A stretch of DNA of 64,000 bases from Frateuria_A sp049727805 (GCF_049727805.1 NZ_JBCNYA010000020.1:10812-74811); one strand, 5' to 3'. Numbered from the stretch's first letter, positions 42,019 through 52,297 are shown. Made by a program: numbers and translations. Notes: generated by a model from the sequence alone, not told the origin.

Positions 42019-44039
42019 GCCAGCTGATCACCCTGACCTCGGCGCAATGCGACGGGCTGCTGTTCACCAGCATGGCGACCGACGAGCAGCTCGGGCGCAT
42101 GTTCTCCTACCACGTCGAGTTCGCCAGCCGCGACGAGAAGATCGATCTGGGCGGCCTGCTCGGCACCTCGATGACGGTGAAGCTGGCCACCCCGGACGGC
42201 TTCGAGCGTTACTTCCACGGCATCGTGTGCGAGGCAGCACAAACCGGCGCGGAGCCCATCGACGGCCTGCACTACGCGCACTACAGCGTGCGCCTGGTGC
42301 CCAAGCCGTGGTTGCTGATCGACAAGGTCGACTGCCGCATCTACACCAACCAGAGCGTGCCCGACATCGTCAAGGCGGTGCTGGCCGACGCCGGCTACAC
42401 CGACGTCAAGCTGAGCCTCAGCAGCAGCTACGCCAAGCGCGACTACTGCGTGCAGTACCGCGAGAGCTGCCTGAACTTCATCAGCCGGCTGATGGAGCAG
42501 GAGGGCATCTACTACTACTTCACCCACGACGCCAGCACGCACACGATGGTGCTCGCCGATGGCGTGGGCGCGCACGCCAAGGCCAGCCACTTCGACAAGG
42601 TGCCGTACTCGACGACCCGCGACAGCGTGCTGCGGCCGGAGGCGGCCATCTCCGCATGGGTCCCCGCGCGCGGCCGCGACGCCACCAAGGTCCAGCTGAT
42701 CGACTACGACCCGCTCAAGCCGAAGACCTCGCTGCTGGCCAAGGGCAGCGGCGACGGACACGGCGGGCAGGGGCCGGACATGTTCGACTTCCCCGGCGAG
42801 CACTTCGACGCGCAGCTGGGCCAGCACTATGCGCAGGTCCGCGCCGAGGCGCTCAGCGCGTCGCGCTCGCACTACAGCGGCACCACCAGTTCGTGCGGCA
42901 TCGAGATCGGCGGGCTGTTCAACCTGACCGGCTTCCCGCGCGACGAGTTGAACCAGGAATACCTGGTGATCGGCGCCACGATGGAGTTGCACGGCGGCGG
43001 CTACGCCTCCGGCGGCGGCATGCAGGGGCCGGGCTTCGCCTGCCACTTCCAGGCGATCGAGAGCAGCCGGCCGTTCCGCAGCCTGCCGAGCGCCGCCAAG
43101 CCGTCGGTCGTGGGCCTGCAGACCGCGGTGGTCACCGGCAGCGAGACCGACGAGGACATCGCGATCGACGACCACGGCCGCGTGCAGGTCACCTTCCACT
43201 GGAACAAGCCGGACAAGCCCAACGCCCAGAGTTCGTGCCCGGTGCGCGTCGCCTCGGCGTGGGCAGGCAAAGGCTGGGGCGCGGTGAGCCTGCCGCGCGT
43301 GGGGCAGGAGGTGGTGGTCAGCTTCCTCGAGGGCGACCCGGACCGCCCGCTGATCATCGGCAGCGTCTACAACGCCGACAACACGCCGCCCTACGGCCTG
43401 CAGGCGACCAAGACGCAGAGCGGCATCAAGAGCCGCAGCCTGCTCGGCGAGAGCGCCGACTTCAACGAGCTGCGCTTCGAGGACAAGAAGGGCGAGGAAG
43501 ACTTCTTCATCCACGCCCAGAAGGACATGCACGAGGAAGTCGAGAACGACCACGTGGTCACCATCGACCACGACGAGATCATGACGGTGAAGCACGACCA
43601 GACGCTCACCGTCGAGAACGACCAGACCGAGACGATCAAGCACGACCGCAAGGTCACCGTGCAGAACGACGACAAGCTGGACGTCACCAACAACGGCACC
43701 ACCAGCATCGGCCAGAAGTTCAAGCTATCGGCCGGCACCGAGATCGAGCTGGTCACCGGCGCGTCGAGCATCGTGCTCAAGAGCTCCGGCGACATCGAGA
43801 TCAAGGGCGTCAACATCAAGATCACCGGCAGCATGGGCGTCAAGGTCGAGGGCCAGGTCGAGGTCGGCATCAAGGCCGGCGCCACCATGGACGTCGGCGC
43901 GGGTGCCAGCCTGAAGGTGCATTCGGACGCGATGGTCGAAGTCGCCGGCAGCGCCATGGCCACCGTCAAGGCACCCATGCTCACGCTCAAGGGCGACGGC
44001 ATGAACCAGGTGTCCGGCGGCGTCGTGATGATCGGATAA
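42015..44039 (+). CDS. vgrG: T6SS spike protein VgrG
   Basis: 674 residues. The gp27-like N-terminal part covers ~1-380 (LLFTSMATDEQLGRMFSYHVEF; ESCLNFISRLMEQEGIYYYF). The OB-fold gp5 region covers ~400-480 (VQVTFHWNKPDKPN; SLPRVGQEVVVSFLEGDPDRP). A C-terminal beta-helix holds repeats of HDxxxTVxND type (~510-674). It ends at GGVVMIG with no effector extension. ATG 42015 matches the family start; an upstream open extension lacks similarity. It carries the PAAR tip encoded upstream. Confidence 0.95.
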   Translation: MSQLITLTSAQCDGLLFTSMATDEQLGRMFSYHVEFASRDEKIDLGGLLGTSMTVKLATPDGFERYFHGIVCEAAQTGAEPIDGLHYAHYSVRLVPKPWLLIDKVDCRIYTNQSVPDIVKAVLADAGYTDVKLSLSSSYAKRDYCVQYRESCLNFISRLMEQEGIYYYFTHDASTHTMVLADGVGAHAKASHFDKVPYSTTRDSVLRPEAAISAWVPARGRDATKVQLIDYDPLKPKTSLLAKGSGDGHGGQGPDMFDFPGEHFDAQLGQHYAQVRAEALSASRSHYSGTTSSCGIEIGGLFNLTGFPRDELNQEYLVIGATMELHGGGYASGGGMQGPGFACHFQAIESSRPFRSLPSAAKPSVVGLQTAVVTGSETDEDIAIDDHGRVQVTFHWNKPDKPNAQSSCPVRVASAWAGKGWGAVSLPRVGQEVVVSFLEGDPDRPLIIGSVYNADNTPPYGLQATKTQSGIKSRSLLGESADFNELRFEDKKGEEDFFIHAQKDMHEEVENDHVVTIDHDEIMTVKHDQTLTVENDQTETIKHDRKVTVQNDDKLDVTNNGTTSIGQKFKLSAGTEIELVTGASSIVLKSSGDIEIKGVNIKITGSMGVKVEGQVEVGIKAGATMDVGAGASLKVHSDAMVEVAGSAMATVKAPMLTLKGDGMNQVSGGVVMIG

Positions 44040-44049
44040 GGAGACGCCC

Positions 44050-44589
44050 ATGTCGCCAGTCGTACAGGCAGCCGAACAGATGGAACTGGCCGAGCCCGCG
44101 CGGGCCCGGCTGGAGCCGCGCATGAACCCGTTGCAGGCGGTGCAGGCATTGCTCGCCGAGGGGGAAACGCAGGACGCGCTCAAGCTGCTCGCGCGCCTGC
44201 TGCCCAAGCGCTATGCCGTGGCCTGGGCCTGCCAGTGCGCGCGCGACATGCCGCTGGCGCTGGAGGACAAGGCCGGCGCCGCGCTTGCCGAGCAGTGGGT
44301 GCGCGAACCGGAGGAACCCCAGCGGCGCGCGGCCTTCGAGTTCGCCAACGCCGGCGGCTACCGCACGATCGGCACGTGGCTCGCCGCCGCGGCGGGCTGG
44401 TCCGGCGGCAGCCTCGCGCCGGCCAGCCAGGAAACCCCAGTGCCGCCGGCCGAACACCTCACCGCCTGCGCTGTGGTCGCGGCGATCAACCTGATGGCTG
44501 GCATGGAGCCCGTGCGCTTCGAGCAGCGCCGCAGCGAGTTCATGGCCCGCGCCATCAGCCTGCTTGGCGCCGGCGGCCAGGTCCACTGA
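44050..44589 (+). CDS. T6SS-associated protein of unknown function (DUF6931-like)
   Basis: A 179-residue helical protein with LEPRMNPLQAVQALLAEGETQDALKLLARLLPKRYAVAWACQCAR and a conserved-looking RRAAFEFANAGGYRTIGTWLAAAAGW. Comparable small proteins sit between VgrG and FHA genes in related T6SS clusters, and I believe this is the DUF6931 family, but that is from memory. It starts 10 nt after vgrG and ends 8 nt before tagH, so it is part of the operon. It has no signal peptide. Confidence 0.6.
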   Translation: MSPVVQAAEQMELAEPARARLEPRMNPLQAVQALLAEGETQDALKLLARLLPKRYAVAWACQCARDMPLALEDKAGAALAEQWVREPEEPQRRAAFEFANAGGYRTIGTWLAAAAGWSGGSLAPASQETPVPPAEHLTACAVVAAINLMAGMEPVRFEQRRSEFMARAISLLGAGGQVH

Positions 44590-44597
44590 CGGAGACG

Positions 44598-45953
44598 ATG
44601 AGCGTGCCGAACCCACAGACCCTCGTGCTCGCCGTGCTCGGCCCGCATGCCGCCCAGTTCGGCGCGCGCAGCCAGAAGGCCTTCGAAGGGCGCGACGGCA
44701 GCATCGGCCGCGCCGACGACTGCGACTGGGTGCTCTCCGCCGCCGGCGTGTCGCGCGTGCACGCGATGGTGCGCTGCCTCAACGGCATGTACTTCATCGA
44801 GGACCGCAGCACCAACGGCATGCTGCTCAACGGCCGCCCGCTGGTGAAGGGTGACCCCGCCTCGCTGAAGGACGGCGACCGTCTGCAGATCGACACCTTC
44901 GAGGTGGCCGTGCGGCTGCAGGCCGACAGCGCCACCCTGGTGCAGCCGGCGATGGCGCCTGCGCCGGCGATGGCCGTGGCGGCGCCGCTGCCGGGCGGCG
45001 ATTTCCTCGACGAGATGCTCGGCAGCGATCCGTTCGGCGCCGCGCCGCTGCCCGCGCGCGGCGTGCCGGACGAGCCGCTGATCCCGGGCGGCGGAGCGCC
45101 GACCGCGACGCTCGATCCGCTCGCCTTCCTCGACGAACCCTTCGGCGCGCCCGCGGCTCCCGCGCCCGCGCCGGTCGATAGCTGGAACCACTCCAGCGGC
45201 ATGGCCGACCATTTCCATCCGCCCGGCGTCGCCGGCCAGCGCGAGGCGCTGCCGGACAACTGGGACCTGACCATGGGCGACTTCGCGCCCAAGGCGCCGC
45301 CGGCACCGCCACCTGCACCCGCGCCCGCCCCGGCGATGCCGCCGGTGGCGGCGCCAGTCGCACCGGCTGCGGCGCCGCCAGTCATGGCAGCCGCCACGCC
45401 GTTTGCCGCGCCGGCACCCGTCGCTCCCGCGCCCGGCCTGCCACCCGAGCTGGACACCATCTTCCGCATCGTCGTCGACGGCGTAATGGACGTGCTGCGC
45501 GCACGCGCCGAGATCAAGAACACCTTCCGCCTGCCGGTCACGCTGATCCAGCGCTCGGAAAACAATCCGCTGAAGTTCGCGCCGACCGCCGACGAGGCGT
45601 TGCAGAAGCTGCTCTCGCCACCCAACGGCGCCTTCCTTTCCGGCACTGACGCCTTCCAGGACGCCTTCGACGACATCCGCTGCCACCAGATGGCGATGCT
45701 CGCCGGCGTGCGCGCCGGCTTCGAGGCCGTGCTCGCGCACTTCAATCCCGACCGCCTGGAGCAGGAGGTCGACGGCAGCAAGCGTTCCTCCTTCGGCGGC
45801 AAGGGCCGCTACTGGGAACGCTACCGCGAGAACTTCGAGGGGCTGGCCAAGGATCCGGACGAATGCTTCCGCCGCCTGTTCGGCGACGAGTTCGCGCGCG
45901 CCTACGAGGAGCAACTGGCGCGGCTGAAGTCGGCGCGGGTGCGGCAGCGGTGA
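44598..45953 (+). CDS. tagH: T6SS FHA-domain protein TagH/Fha1
   Basis: 451 residues. The N-terminal FHA domain (~1-110) has GSIGRADDCDWVL, GVSRVHAMV and STNGMLLNG, the phosphothreonine-binding residues. A long Pro/Ala-rich linker (~110-285) follows. The C-terminal TagH/ImpI domain (~285-451) has FRIVVDGVMDVLRARAEIKNTFRLP and ends FGDEFARAYEEQLARLK. FHA proteins read kinase phosphorylation and trigger assembly in threonine-pathway T6SSs; the kinases and phosphatase here make that likely. ATG 44598 has GGAGA. Confidence 0.93.
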   Translation: MSVPNPQTLVLAVLGPHAAQFGARSQKAFEGRDGSIGRADDCDWVLSAAGVSRVHAMVRCLNGMYFIEDRSTNGMLLNGRPLVKGDPASLKDGDRLQIDTFEVAVRLQADSATLVQPAMAPAPAMAVAAPLPGGDFLDEMLGSDPFGAAPLPARGVPDEPLIPGGGAPTATLDPLAFLDEPFGAPAAPAPAPVDSWNHSSGMADHFHPPGVAGQREALPDNWDLTMGDFAPKAPPAPPPAPAPAPAMPPVAAPVAPAAAPPVMAAATPFAAPAPVAPAPGLPPELDTIFRIVVDGVMDVLRARAEIKNTFRLPVTLIQRSENNPLKFAPTADEALQKLLSPPNGAFLSGTDAFQDAFDDIRCHQMAMLAGVRAGFEAVLAHFNPDRLEQEVDGSKRSSFGGKGRYWERYRENFEGLAKDPDECFRRLFGDEFARAYEEQLARLKSARVRQR

Positions 45954-46090
45954 ACACACATGGCGCTTTTCACGCCGCGAAAACGCAATAGAGGGGAGGC
46001 GCGCGCCTCCCGGCCCCGAACCGGCCGGCGGCGGCGCATCCACACAGGCTCGTACAAGCCCGCCCGCGGGCCACAGCAGACAGGTCGGTC

Positions 46091-47428
46091 ATGACGCAAA
46101 ACAACAAGGTGGTCTGGAGCGAGGGCCTGTTCCTGCGGCCGCAGCACCTGCAGCAGCAGGAGCGCTACTTCGAGCGCTTCGTCGAGCTGCGTGCCGGCGC
46201 CCTGCGCCCGTATGCGTGGGGTTTCCAGGAGCTGGAGCTGGAGCCGGACCTGCTGGCGATCGGCAAGCTCGGCATCCGCCGCGCGCGCGGCATCTTCCCG
46301 GACGGCACGCCGTTCGCCATGCCCGGCGACGACCCGCTGCCGCCGGCGCTGGAAGTCGATGCCAACTGGCGCGACCAGACCGTCTACCTGACCCTGCCGC
46401 TGCGTTCGCCCACGCAGCCGGAGAGCGGCCGCCCGGAGGCGCCGGCCGAGCGGCTGTTCCGCTACCGCGTGCGCGAGACCGAGGTGCGCGACAGCTCCGG
46501 CAGCGTCGAGGGCATGACGCCGCTGGAAGTCGGCGGCATGAGCACCCGCCTGCTGCCGCAGTCGCAGCCGATGGAAGGGCTGGCGCAGATCCCGGTGGCG
46601 CGCATCGTCGAATGCCGCGCCGATCGCCGCGTGATGCTGGACGAGACATTCATGCCGACCGCGCTGAGTTGCCAGGCGGTGCCGCGGCTGGTGACCTTCC
46701 TCACCGAGCTGCTCGGCCTGCTGCACCAGCGCGGCGAGGCGCTGGCCAGCCGCGTGGCGCTTACCGACCGCGGCGGCGCGGCGGAGATCGCCGACTTCCT
46801 GCTGCTGCAGGTGGTCAACCGCTGCCAGCCGCTGGTGGCGCATCTTGCGGAAGCGCCGCTGGAACACCCCGAGGCCTTCTACCGCACGCTGGTGGCGATG
46901 GCCGGCGAGCTGGCCACCTTCACCGCCCCGGGCAAGCGCCCGCCGATGTTCCCGCCGTACCGCCACGAGCTGCTGCGCGAGAGCTTCGAGCCGGTGATCG
47001 TGTCGCTGCGCAACGCTTTGAGCGCGGTGATGGAACAGACCGCCACGCCGATCCCGCTGCAGCAGCGCAAGTACGGCGTGTGGGTGGCCATGGTGCCGGA
47101 CATGAGCCTGCTCGATACCGCTGCCTTCGTGCTCTCGGCCAAGGCCGACATGAAGTCCGAGGAACTGCGCCGGCAACTGCCTGCGCACGCCAAGATCGGC
47201 CCGACGGAGAAGATCCGCGACCTGGTCAACCTGCAGCTCCCCGGCATCGTGGTGCAGCCGATGCCGGTGGCGCCGCGGCAGATTCCCTACAACGCGGGCT
47301 ACCTCTACTTCGAGTTCGACAAGCACTCGCCGATGTGGCGCGAGCTGAAGACCTCCGGCGGCATCGCCTTCCATTTCGGCAGCGAGTTCGCCGGCCTCGA
47401 CCTGCAACTGTGGGCGATCCGGAGCTGA
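46091..47428 (+). CDS. tssK: T6SS baseplate-membrane connector TssK
   Basis: A 445-residue VasE/ImpJ protein. The N-terminus VVWSEGLFLRPQHLQQQERYFE is diagnostic, and ELRRQLPAHAKIGPTEKIRDLVNLQLPGI is the conserved receptor-side segment. It links the baseplate (TssF/G/E) to the TssJLM membrane complex. A 137-nt gap follows tagH. tssJ, which usually precedes tssK, is not found. Confidence 0.96.
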   Translation: MTQNNKVVWSEGLFLRPQHLQQQERYFERFVELRAGALRPYAWGFQELELEPDLLAIGKLGIRRARGIFPDGTPFAMPGDDPLPPALEVDANWRDQTVYLTLPLRSPTQPESGRPEAPAERLFRYRVRETEVRDSSGSVEGMTPLEVGGMSTRLLPQSQPMEGLAQIPVARIVECRADRRVMLDETFMPTALSCQAVPRLVTFLTELLGLLHQRGEALASRVALTDRGGAAEIADFLLLQVVNRCQPLVAHLAEAPLEHPEAFYRTLVAMAGELATFTAPGKRPPMFPPYRHELLRESFEPVIVSLRNALSAVMEQTATPIPLQQRKYGVWVAMVPDMSLLDTAAFVLSAKADMKSEELRRQLPAHAKIGPTEKIRDLVNLQLPGIVVQPMPVAPRQIPYNAGYLYFEFDKHSPMWRELKTSGGIAFHFGSEFAGLDLQLWAIRS

Positions 47429-47432
47429 TGCC

Positions 47433-48770
47433 ATGAGCCCGACCAACGGCCCCTTCGACGACGACATGCGCGACGCCACCGTGGTGCGCCCGCGCGGTGC
47501 ACCCACGCCGGCCCCTGCCGCGGCCGCGCCCCCACCGGCGGCGTACGCGCCTCCTGCGGCCGCCGCGCACGCGACGCCCGCTACCGACGAGGACATCAGC
47601 GGCTTCCTCGGCGGCGGCATGAACCCGCTGGTGCAGGCGGCCAGCCCCTTGCTGCTGCTGGCGGTGCAGGTGCGCCACAGCGCCACCGCGCAGGACCCCA
47701 CGCGCCTGCGCGACCAGGCCACCACGCAGGTGCGCCGGTTCGAAAGCCGCGCGCAGGCGGCCAACCTGCCGCAGCAGACCGTGCTGGCGGCGCGCTACGT
47801 GCTGTGCGCGATGCTCGACGAGTCGGTGCTCAACGCGCCCTGGGGCGAGCACAGCGGCTGGGCGCAGAAGACGCTGCTGGTGGCCTTCCACAGCGAATCC
47901 TACGGCGGCGCCAAGTTCTTCCAGATCCTCGAGCGGCTGTGCGCGGATTTCTCCAAGCACATCGACCTGATCGAGTTGATGTACATCTGCCTGGCGCTGG
48001 GTTTCGGCGGCCGCTACCAGATCGAGGCGGGCGGGCGCGCCAAGCTGGCCGACATCCAGGAAGACCTGTACCGGCGCATCAAGGAACAGCGTGCGCCGGC
48101 CGCGCAGGAGCTGGCGCCGCACTGGCGCGGCGTGGAGGACCGGCGCAACCCGCTGGTGCGCTACGTGCCGCTGTGGGTGATCGCCACCGCTGCCGCCTGC
48201 GTGCTGCTGGCCGCGTTCCTGTTCTTCTACACGCGGCTCAACGACGCCTCCGCGCCGGTCAACGCGCAACTGGCGAAGATCGGGCTGGAGGGCGCCACGC
48301 CGCCGGACACCTCGCACCGTCCGCCGCCGGCGCGCAAGAGCCTCAAGCAACTGCTCGCGCCGGAAGAATCGGCCGGGCTGCTCAGCATCGACGAGCAGCC
48401 CGACGGCCAGGCGCTGCTGCGCCTGTCCGGCAACGCGATGTTCGCCTCCGGCGGCGTCGACGTGAACGATCGCCAGCTGCCGCTGCTGCACAAGATCACC
48501 GCCGCGCTCAACCAGGTATCCGGCCGCGTGATCGTGATCGGCCACACCGACGACCAGCCGATCCATTCGCTCAAGTTCAAGGACAACTTCGCGCTGTCCG
48601 CGGCACGCGCCGAGTCGGTCCGGCAGATCCTCACGCAGGGCCTGGACAACCCGGGTCGCATCGAGTCGACCGGCGCCGGCGCCTCGCAGCCGATCGCACT
48701 GCCGCCGGACCTGCCGGAAAACCGCACGCGCAACCGCCGCGTCGAAATCAAGTTCATCCCGGAGGCCTGA
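47433..48770 (+). CDS. tssL: T6SS membrane protein TssL with OmpA peptidoglycan-binding domain
   Basis: 445 residues. A Pro/Ala-rich N-terminus (~1-55) precedes the DotU domain (~60-240; NPLVQAASPLLLLAVQVR, ARYVLCAMLDESVLNAPWG). One transmembrane helix lies at ~246-267 (VPLWVIATAAACVLLAAFLF). The periplasmic OmpA domain covers ~330-445 (VIVIGHTDDQPIHS, NFALSAARAESVRQIL, NRTRNRRVEIKF). The fused domain anchors the complex to peptidoglycan, so no separate TagL is needed. It starts 4 nt after tssK. Confidence 0.95.
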   Translation: MSPTNGPFDDDMRDATVVRPRGAPTPAPAAAAPPPAAYAPPAAAAHATPATDEDISGFLGGGMNPLVQAASPLLLLAVQVRHSATAQDPTRLRDQATTQVRRFESRAQAANLPQQTVLAARYVLCAMLDESVLNAPWGEHSGWAQKTLLVAFHSESYGGAKFFQILERLCADFSKHIDLIELMYICLALGFGGRYQIEAGGRAKLADIQEDLYRRIKEQRAPAAQELAPHWRGVEDRRNPLVRYVPLWVIATAAACVLLAAFLFFYTRLNDASAPVNAQLAKIGLEGATPPDTSHRPPPARKSLKQLLAPEESAGLLSIDEQPDGQALLRLSGNAMFASGGVDVNDRQLPLLHKITAALNQVSGRVIVIGHTDDQPIHSLKFKDNFALSAARAESVRQILTQGLDNPGRIESTGAGASQPIALPPDLPENRTRNRRVEIKFIPEA

Positions 48771-48774
48771 CGCC

Positions 48775-51700
48775 GTGGCGAAGTTGCTGAGCCTGTTCAA
48801 ATCCTCCTGGTTCGTCACGCTGGTCGGCATCGCGCTGCTGTCGGTGCTGGTGTGGCTGGGCGGTCCGTACCTCGGAATCGGGGATTCGCAGCCGCTGGCC
48901 AGCCCGGTCGCGCGGTTGCTGCTGATCATGGTGATCGTGCTGGCCTGGGGCGCCTGGTTGCAGGTGCAGGCGCTGCGCGCGCGCGGCAAGGCCAACAAGA
49001 TGTCCGGCGAACTGGCCGGGCAGGGTGCGGCCGCTGCACCGGCCGAGAGCGGGGACAACCGCAGCGCGGGCGAGCGCGCGCAACTGCAGGGCCGCTTCGC
49101 CGAAGCGGTCGAGATGCTGCGCAAGCGCCGCCGCGGCAACCTCTATGCGCTGCCCTGGTACGTGGTGATCGGTCCGCCGGGCTCGGGCAAGAGCACACTG
49201 CTGCAGAACTCGGGTCTCAACTTCCCGCTGTCCGAGCGCTTCGGCAAGGAAGCGCTGCGCGGCGTCGGCGGCACCCGCAACTGCGACTGGTGGTTCACCG
49301 ATGAGGCCGTGTTCCTCGACACCGCCGGCCGCTACACCACGCAGGATTCGGACCGTGCGGCCGACTCCACCGCCTGGGGCGAATTCCTCAAGCTGCTGCG
49401 CCGCTACCGCAAGCGCCGGCCGATCAACGGCGTGATCGTGGCGATGAGCCTGTCCGACCTGATGGTGCTGGACGACGCCGCACGGCAGGACCACGCACGC
49501 GCCATCCGCCGGCGCCTGGACGAACTCTCCGAGCACCTGAAGATCGGCGTGCCGGTCTACCTGGTGCTGACCAAGTGCGACCTGGTGGCCGGCTTCGGCG
49601 AGTTCTTCGATGACATGAACCCGGAGCTGCGCAGCCAGGTCTGGGGCACGTCCTTCCCGCTCAACAAGACCATGGACGGCAGTGCCGCCAAGGCCTTCGC
49701 CGACGAGTACCGGCTGCTGCTGGACCGGCTCAACACGCGCACGCTCGACCGCCTGCACGCCGAGCGCGACCGCGGCCGCCGCGCGGCGGTGCTGTCCTTC
49801 CCCCAGCAACTGGCCTCGCTGGGCGAGACCGCGCGGCAGTTCGTCGAAGGTGTGTTCGCCGCCCACGCGTACGGCACGCCGCCGCTGCTGCGTGGCGTCT
49901 ACCTCACCTCCGGCACGCAGGAAGGCACGCCGATCGACCGCATGATGGGCGCGGTGGCGCGCACCTTCGGCCTGGACGCCGCGCGGGTGAACCCGCAGGG
50001 CGCGCAGCGGCGCACCTTCTTCGTCGAGCGCCTGCTCAAGGAAGTGCTGTTCCGCGAGTCAGGCCTCGCCGGCACCAACCCGGCGATCGAACGGCGCAAG
50101 GTCGTCGTGCAGCTGGCCGCGTACGTCGGCATGGCGCTGCTCACCGTGCTGCTGTGCTTCGGCTTCGCCACCAGCTACGCGCGCAACCGCGCGTACCTCG
50201 GCCAGGTGCAGGACGCGCTGAAGGGTTACCCCGCCGGCGTCGACCTCGAAACCAGCAACACGCCCAAGGAATACTTCGCCAAGGTGCTCGACCGGCTCGA
50301 AGCGCTGTCGGCGGTGCAGCAGACGGCCACGCCCGCCGGCGGCGCGCCGGTTTCGATGCGGCTGGGCCTCTACCAGGGCAACGCGGTCAACGCGGACCTG
50401 CACGCGGCCTACCTGCGCGAGCTCAATGCATTGCTGCTGCCGGGCGTTGGCGCGCAGTTCCGCAGCGGCCTGGCCGCCAGCGCCGCCGACCCGCAGGCGC
50501 TGTACTACTACCTCAAGGGCTACCTGATGCTGGGCGAGCCCAAGCACCTGGACGCCGATGAGCTGGTCGCGCTGACCAACCTCGAATGGCGCAAGGTGTT
50601 CCCGGACGAGCCGGTGTTGCAGCAGGCGCTGGCCAAGCACTTCCAGGCGCTGGTGGACGAACCGGGGCAACTGCGCGCGCTCACCCTCGATGCCGCGCTG
50701 GTCGACCAGGCCCGCACCACGCTGCGCACGGCCGACCTCTCCACGCTGGTCTACGGCAGCATGAAGCTCTCGGCCGAGAACGCCGGCAAGCCGCTGCAAC
50801 TGGACAAGGAGCTGGGCCTGCTCGGCAACGTGTTCCGCCGCCGGAGCGGCAAGGCGCTGCCCGAGCCGCTGCCGGCGGTCTACACGCAACCGGTGTTCGC
50901 GATCGAGGCGGACAAGGGCGTGGCCGAGGCGGTCAAGCAGTTCGCTTCGGACGACTGGGTGTTCGGCGCCGAGCCGATCGACGCCATCGCGCAGGCGCGG
51001 CTCTCGCGGCAGGTGCTGGCGCTGTACGAGACCGACTACATCAAGGCCTGGGACGATCTGCTGGCGGACCTGCAGTTGCAGCCGATCGCCAGCATCCAGG
51101 ACGCAAGCACGATCGCCGCGAAGCTGTCCGGCCCGAGTTCGCCGTTGAAGTCGCTGCTCAACGTGGTGCGCGCCAATACCAGCGACATGCTGCGTGCGCC
51201 CGCGCCCGACGCCGGCGACAAGGCGGTGGACGCGGCCAAGGACGCGGCCGCGAAGAAGGCGACGCAGAACGCGTTGGGCCGTGCGCTGGCCAAGGTCGGT
51301 GGCGGCGCCGGCGCGGCCGCGGACGAAGCCCCGCCCGGCAGCGCCATCAGCGCACACTTCGACACGCTCAACAAGCTGAGCGAGGGCGCGCCCGGCGCGG
51401 CGCCGATCGACCAGACGCTGACGGTGCTCGACCAGCTCAGCAAGACGCTGCTGACCATGACCGACTTCAGCGACGCGGCCGGCCAGCCCAACCCGCAACT
51501 GCTGATGGCGCAGCAGGCCGCCGCGCAGTTGCCTCCGCCGGTGTCCGGCTGGGTCGCCTCGTTGACCGGCAAGAGCCAGGCCCTGGTCGCCAGCGGCACC
51601 AAGGGCGCGCTGGACGAGCAGTTCCAGCAGGCCGCCGCGCAGGATTGCGCCGCCTTCACCCAGGGCCGCTTTCCATTCGCGCCCGCCAGCCGCAACGACA

Positions 51701-52293
51701 TCCCGGTGCAGAACTTCGCCGAGCTGTTCGGCTACGGCGGCCGCTACGACGGCTTCTTCAAGCAGACGCTGGCCAAGCTGGTCGACACCAGCGGGCGCAA
51801 CTGGCAGTGGAAGAGCGGCCCGGGCGCGGTCAGCGGCTCGGCCTCGATGCTGGTGCAGATGCAACTGGCCGACGCCATCAAGCAGATGTACTTCCGCAAC
51901 GGCAGCCCCACGCCCGAAGTCGGCTTCACCCTGCTGGCGCCGCAACTGGCGCCGGGCATCGGACGGTTCTCCATTGCCATTGATGGGCAGACCTTCGACT
52001 ACAAGCCCGGCGGCAACGCCAGCATGGCGATGAAGTGGCCGGGGCCGACGCCGGGGCAGGTCAAGGTCTCGGCCTGGGACGCCTCCGGCAACCTGCTCAG
52101 CAGTTACGACTATCAGGGTGACTGGGCGTTCTTCCACGCGTTGCAGGCGGCCAAGCTGTCGCGCCAGTCGGATTTGCGCTACCAGGCGCACTTCGACTTC
52201 GGCGGCCAGGCGGTGCAGCTGGTGGTGCAGGCGAGCAACCTGAAGAACCCCTTCCTCAACACGCAAGTGCAGCGCTTCAGGTGTGGGGGATAG
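48775..52293 (+). CDS. tssM: T6SS inner-membrane protein TssM (IcmF)
   Basis: 1172 residues. Two N-terminal transmembrane helices (~13-31 and ~42-63), a cytoplasmic GTPase-like domain with Walker A GPPGSGKSTLL (~128) and switch FLDTAGRYTTQD, a third transmembrane helix (~445-465), and a large periplasmic part. ImcF-related and C-terminal DUF1215-type domains are present (WPGPTPGQVKVSAWD). The GTG start at 48775 has GGAGG at the right spacing, 4 nt after tssL. It forms the membrane channel with TssL. Confidence 0.96.
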   Translation: MAKLLSLFKSSWFVTLVGIALLSVLVWLGGPYLGIGDSQPLASPVARLLLIMVIVLAWGAWLQVQALRARGKANKMSGELAGQGAAAAPAESGDNRSAGERAQLQGRFAEAVEMLRKRRRGNLYALPWYVVIGPPGSGKSTLLQNSGLNFPLSERFGKEALRGVGGTRNCDWWFTDEAVFLDTAGRYTTQDSDRAADSTAWGEFLKLLRRYRKRRPINGVIVAMSLSDLMVLDDAARQDHARAIRRRLDELSEHLKIGVPVYLVLTKCDLVAGFGEFFDDMNPELRSQVWGTSFPLNKTMDGSAAKAFADEYRLLLDRLNTRTLDRLHAERDRGRRAAVLSFPQQLASLGETARQFVEGVFAAHAYGTPPLLRGVYLTSGTQEGTPIDRMMGAVARTFGLDAARVNPQGAQRRTFFVERLLKEVLFRESGLAGTNPAIERRKVVVQLAAYVGMALLTVLLCFGFATSYARNRAYLGQVQDALKGYPAGVDLETSNTPKEYFAKVLDRLEALSAVQQTATPAGGAPVSMRLGLYQGNAVNADLHAAYLRELNALLLPGVGAQFRSGLAASAADPQALYYYLKGYLMLGEPKHLDADELVALTNLEWRKVFPDEPVLQQALAKHFQALVDEPGQLRALTLDAALVDQARTTLRTADLSTLVYGSMKLSAENAGKPLQLDKELGLLGNVFRRRSGKALPEPLPAVYTQPVFAIEADKGVAEAVKQFASDDWVFGAEPIDAIAQARLSRQVLALYETDYIKAWDDLLADLQLQPIASIQDASTIAAKLSGPSSPLKSLLNVVRANTSDMLRAPAPDAGDKAVDAAKDAAAKKATQNALGRALAKVGGGAGAAADEAPPGSAISAHFDTLNKLSEGAPGAAPIDQTLTVLDQLSKTLLTMTDFSDAAGQPNPQLLMAQQAAAQLPPPVSGWVASLTGKSQALVASGTKGALDEQFQQAAAQDCAAFTQGRFPFAPASRNDIPVQNFAELFGYGGRYDGFFKQTLAKLVDTSGRNWQWKSGPGAVSGSASMLVQMQLADAIKQMYFRNGSPTPEVGFTLLAPQLAPGIGRFSIAIDGQTFDYKPGGNASMAMKWPGPTPGQVKVSAWDASGNLLSSYDYQGDWAFFHALQAAKLSRQSDLRYQAHFDFGGQAVQLVVQASNLKNPFLNTQVQRFRCGG

Positions 52294-52297
52294 CACC

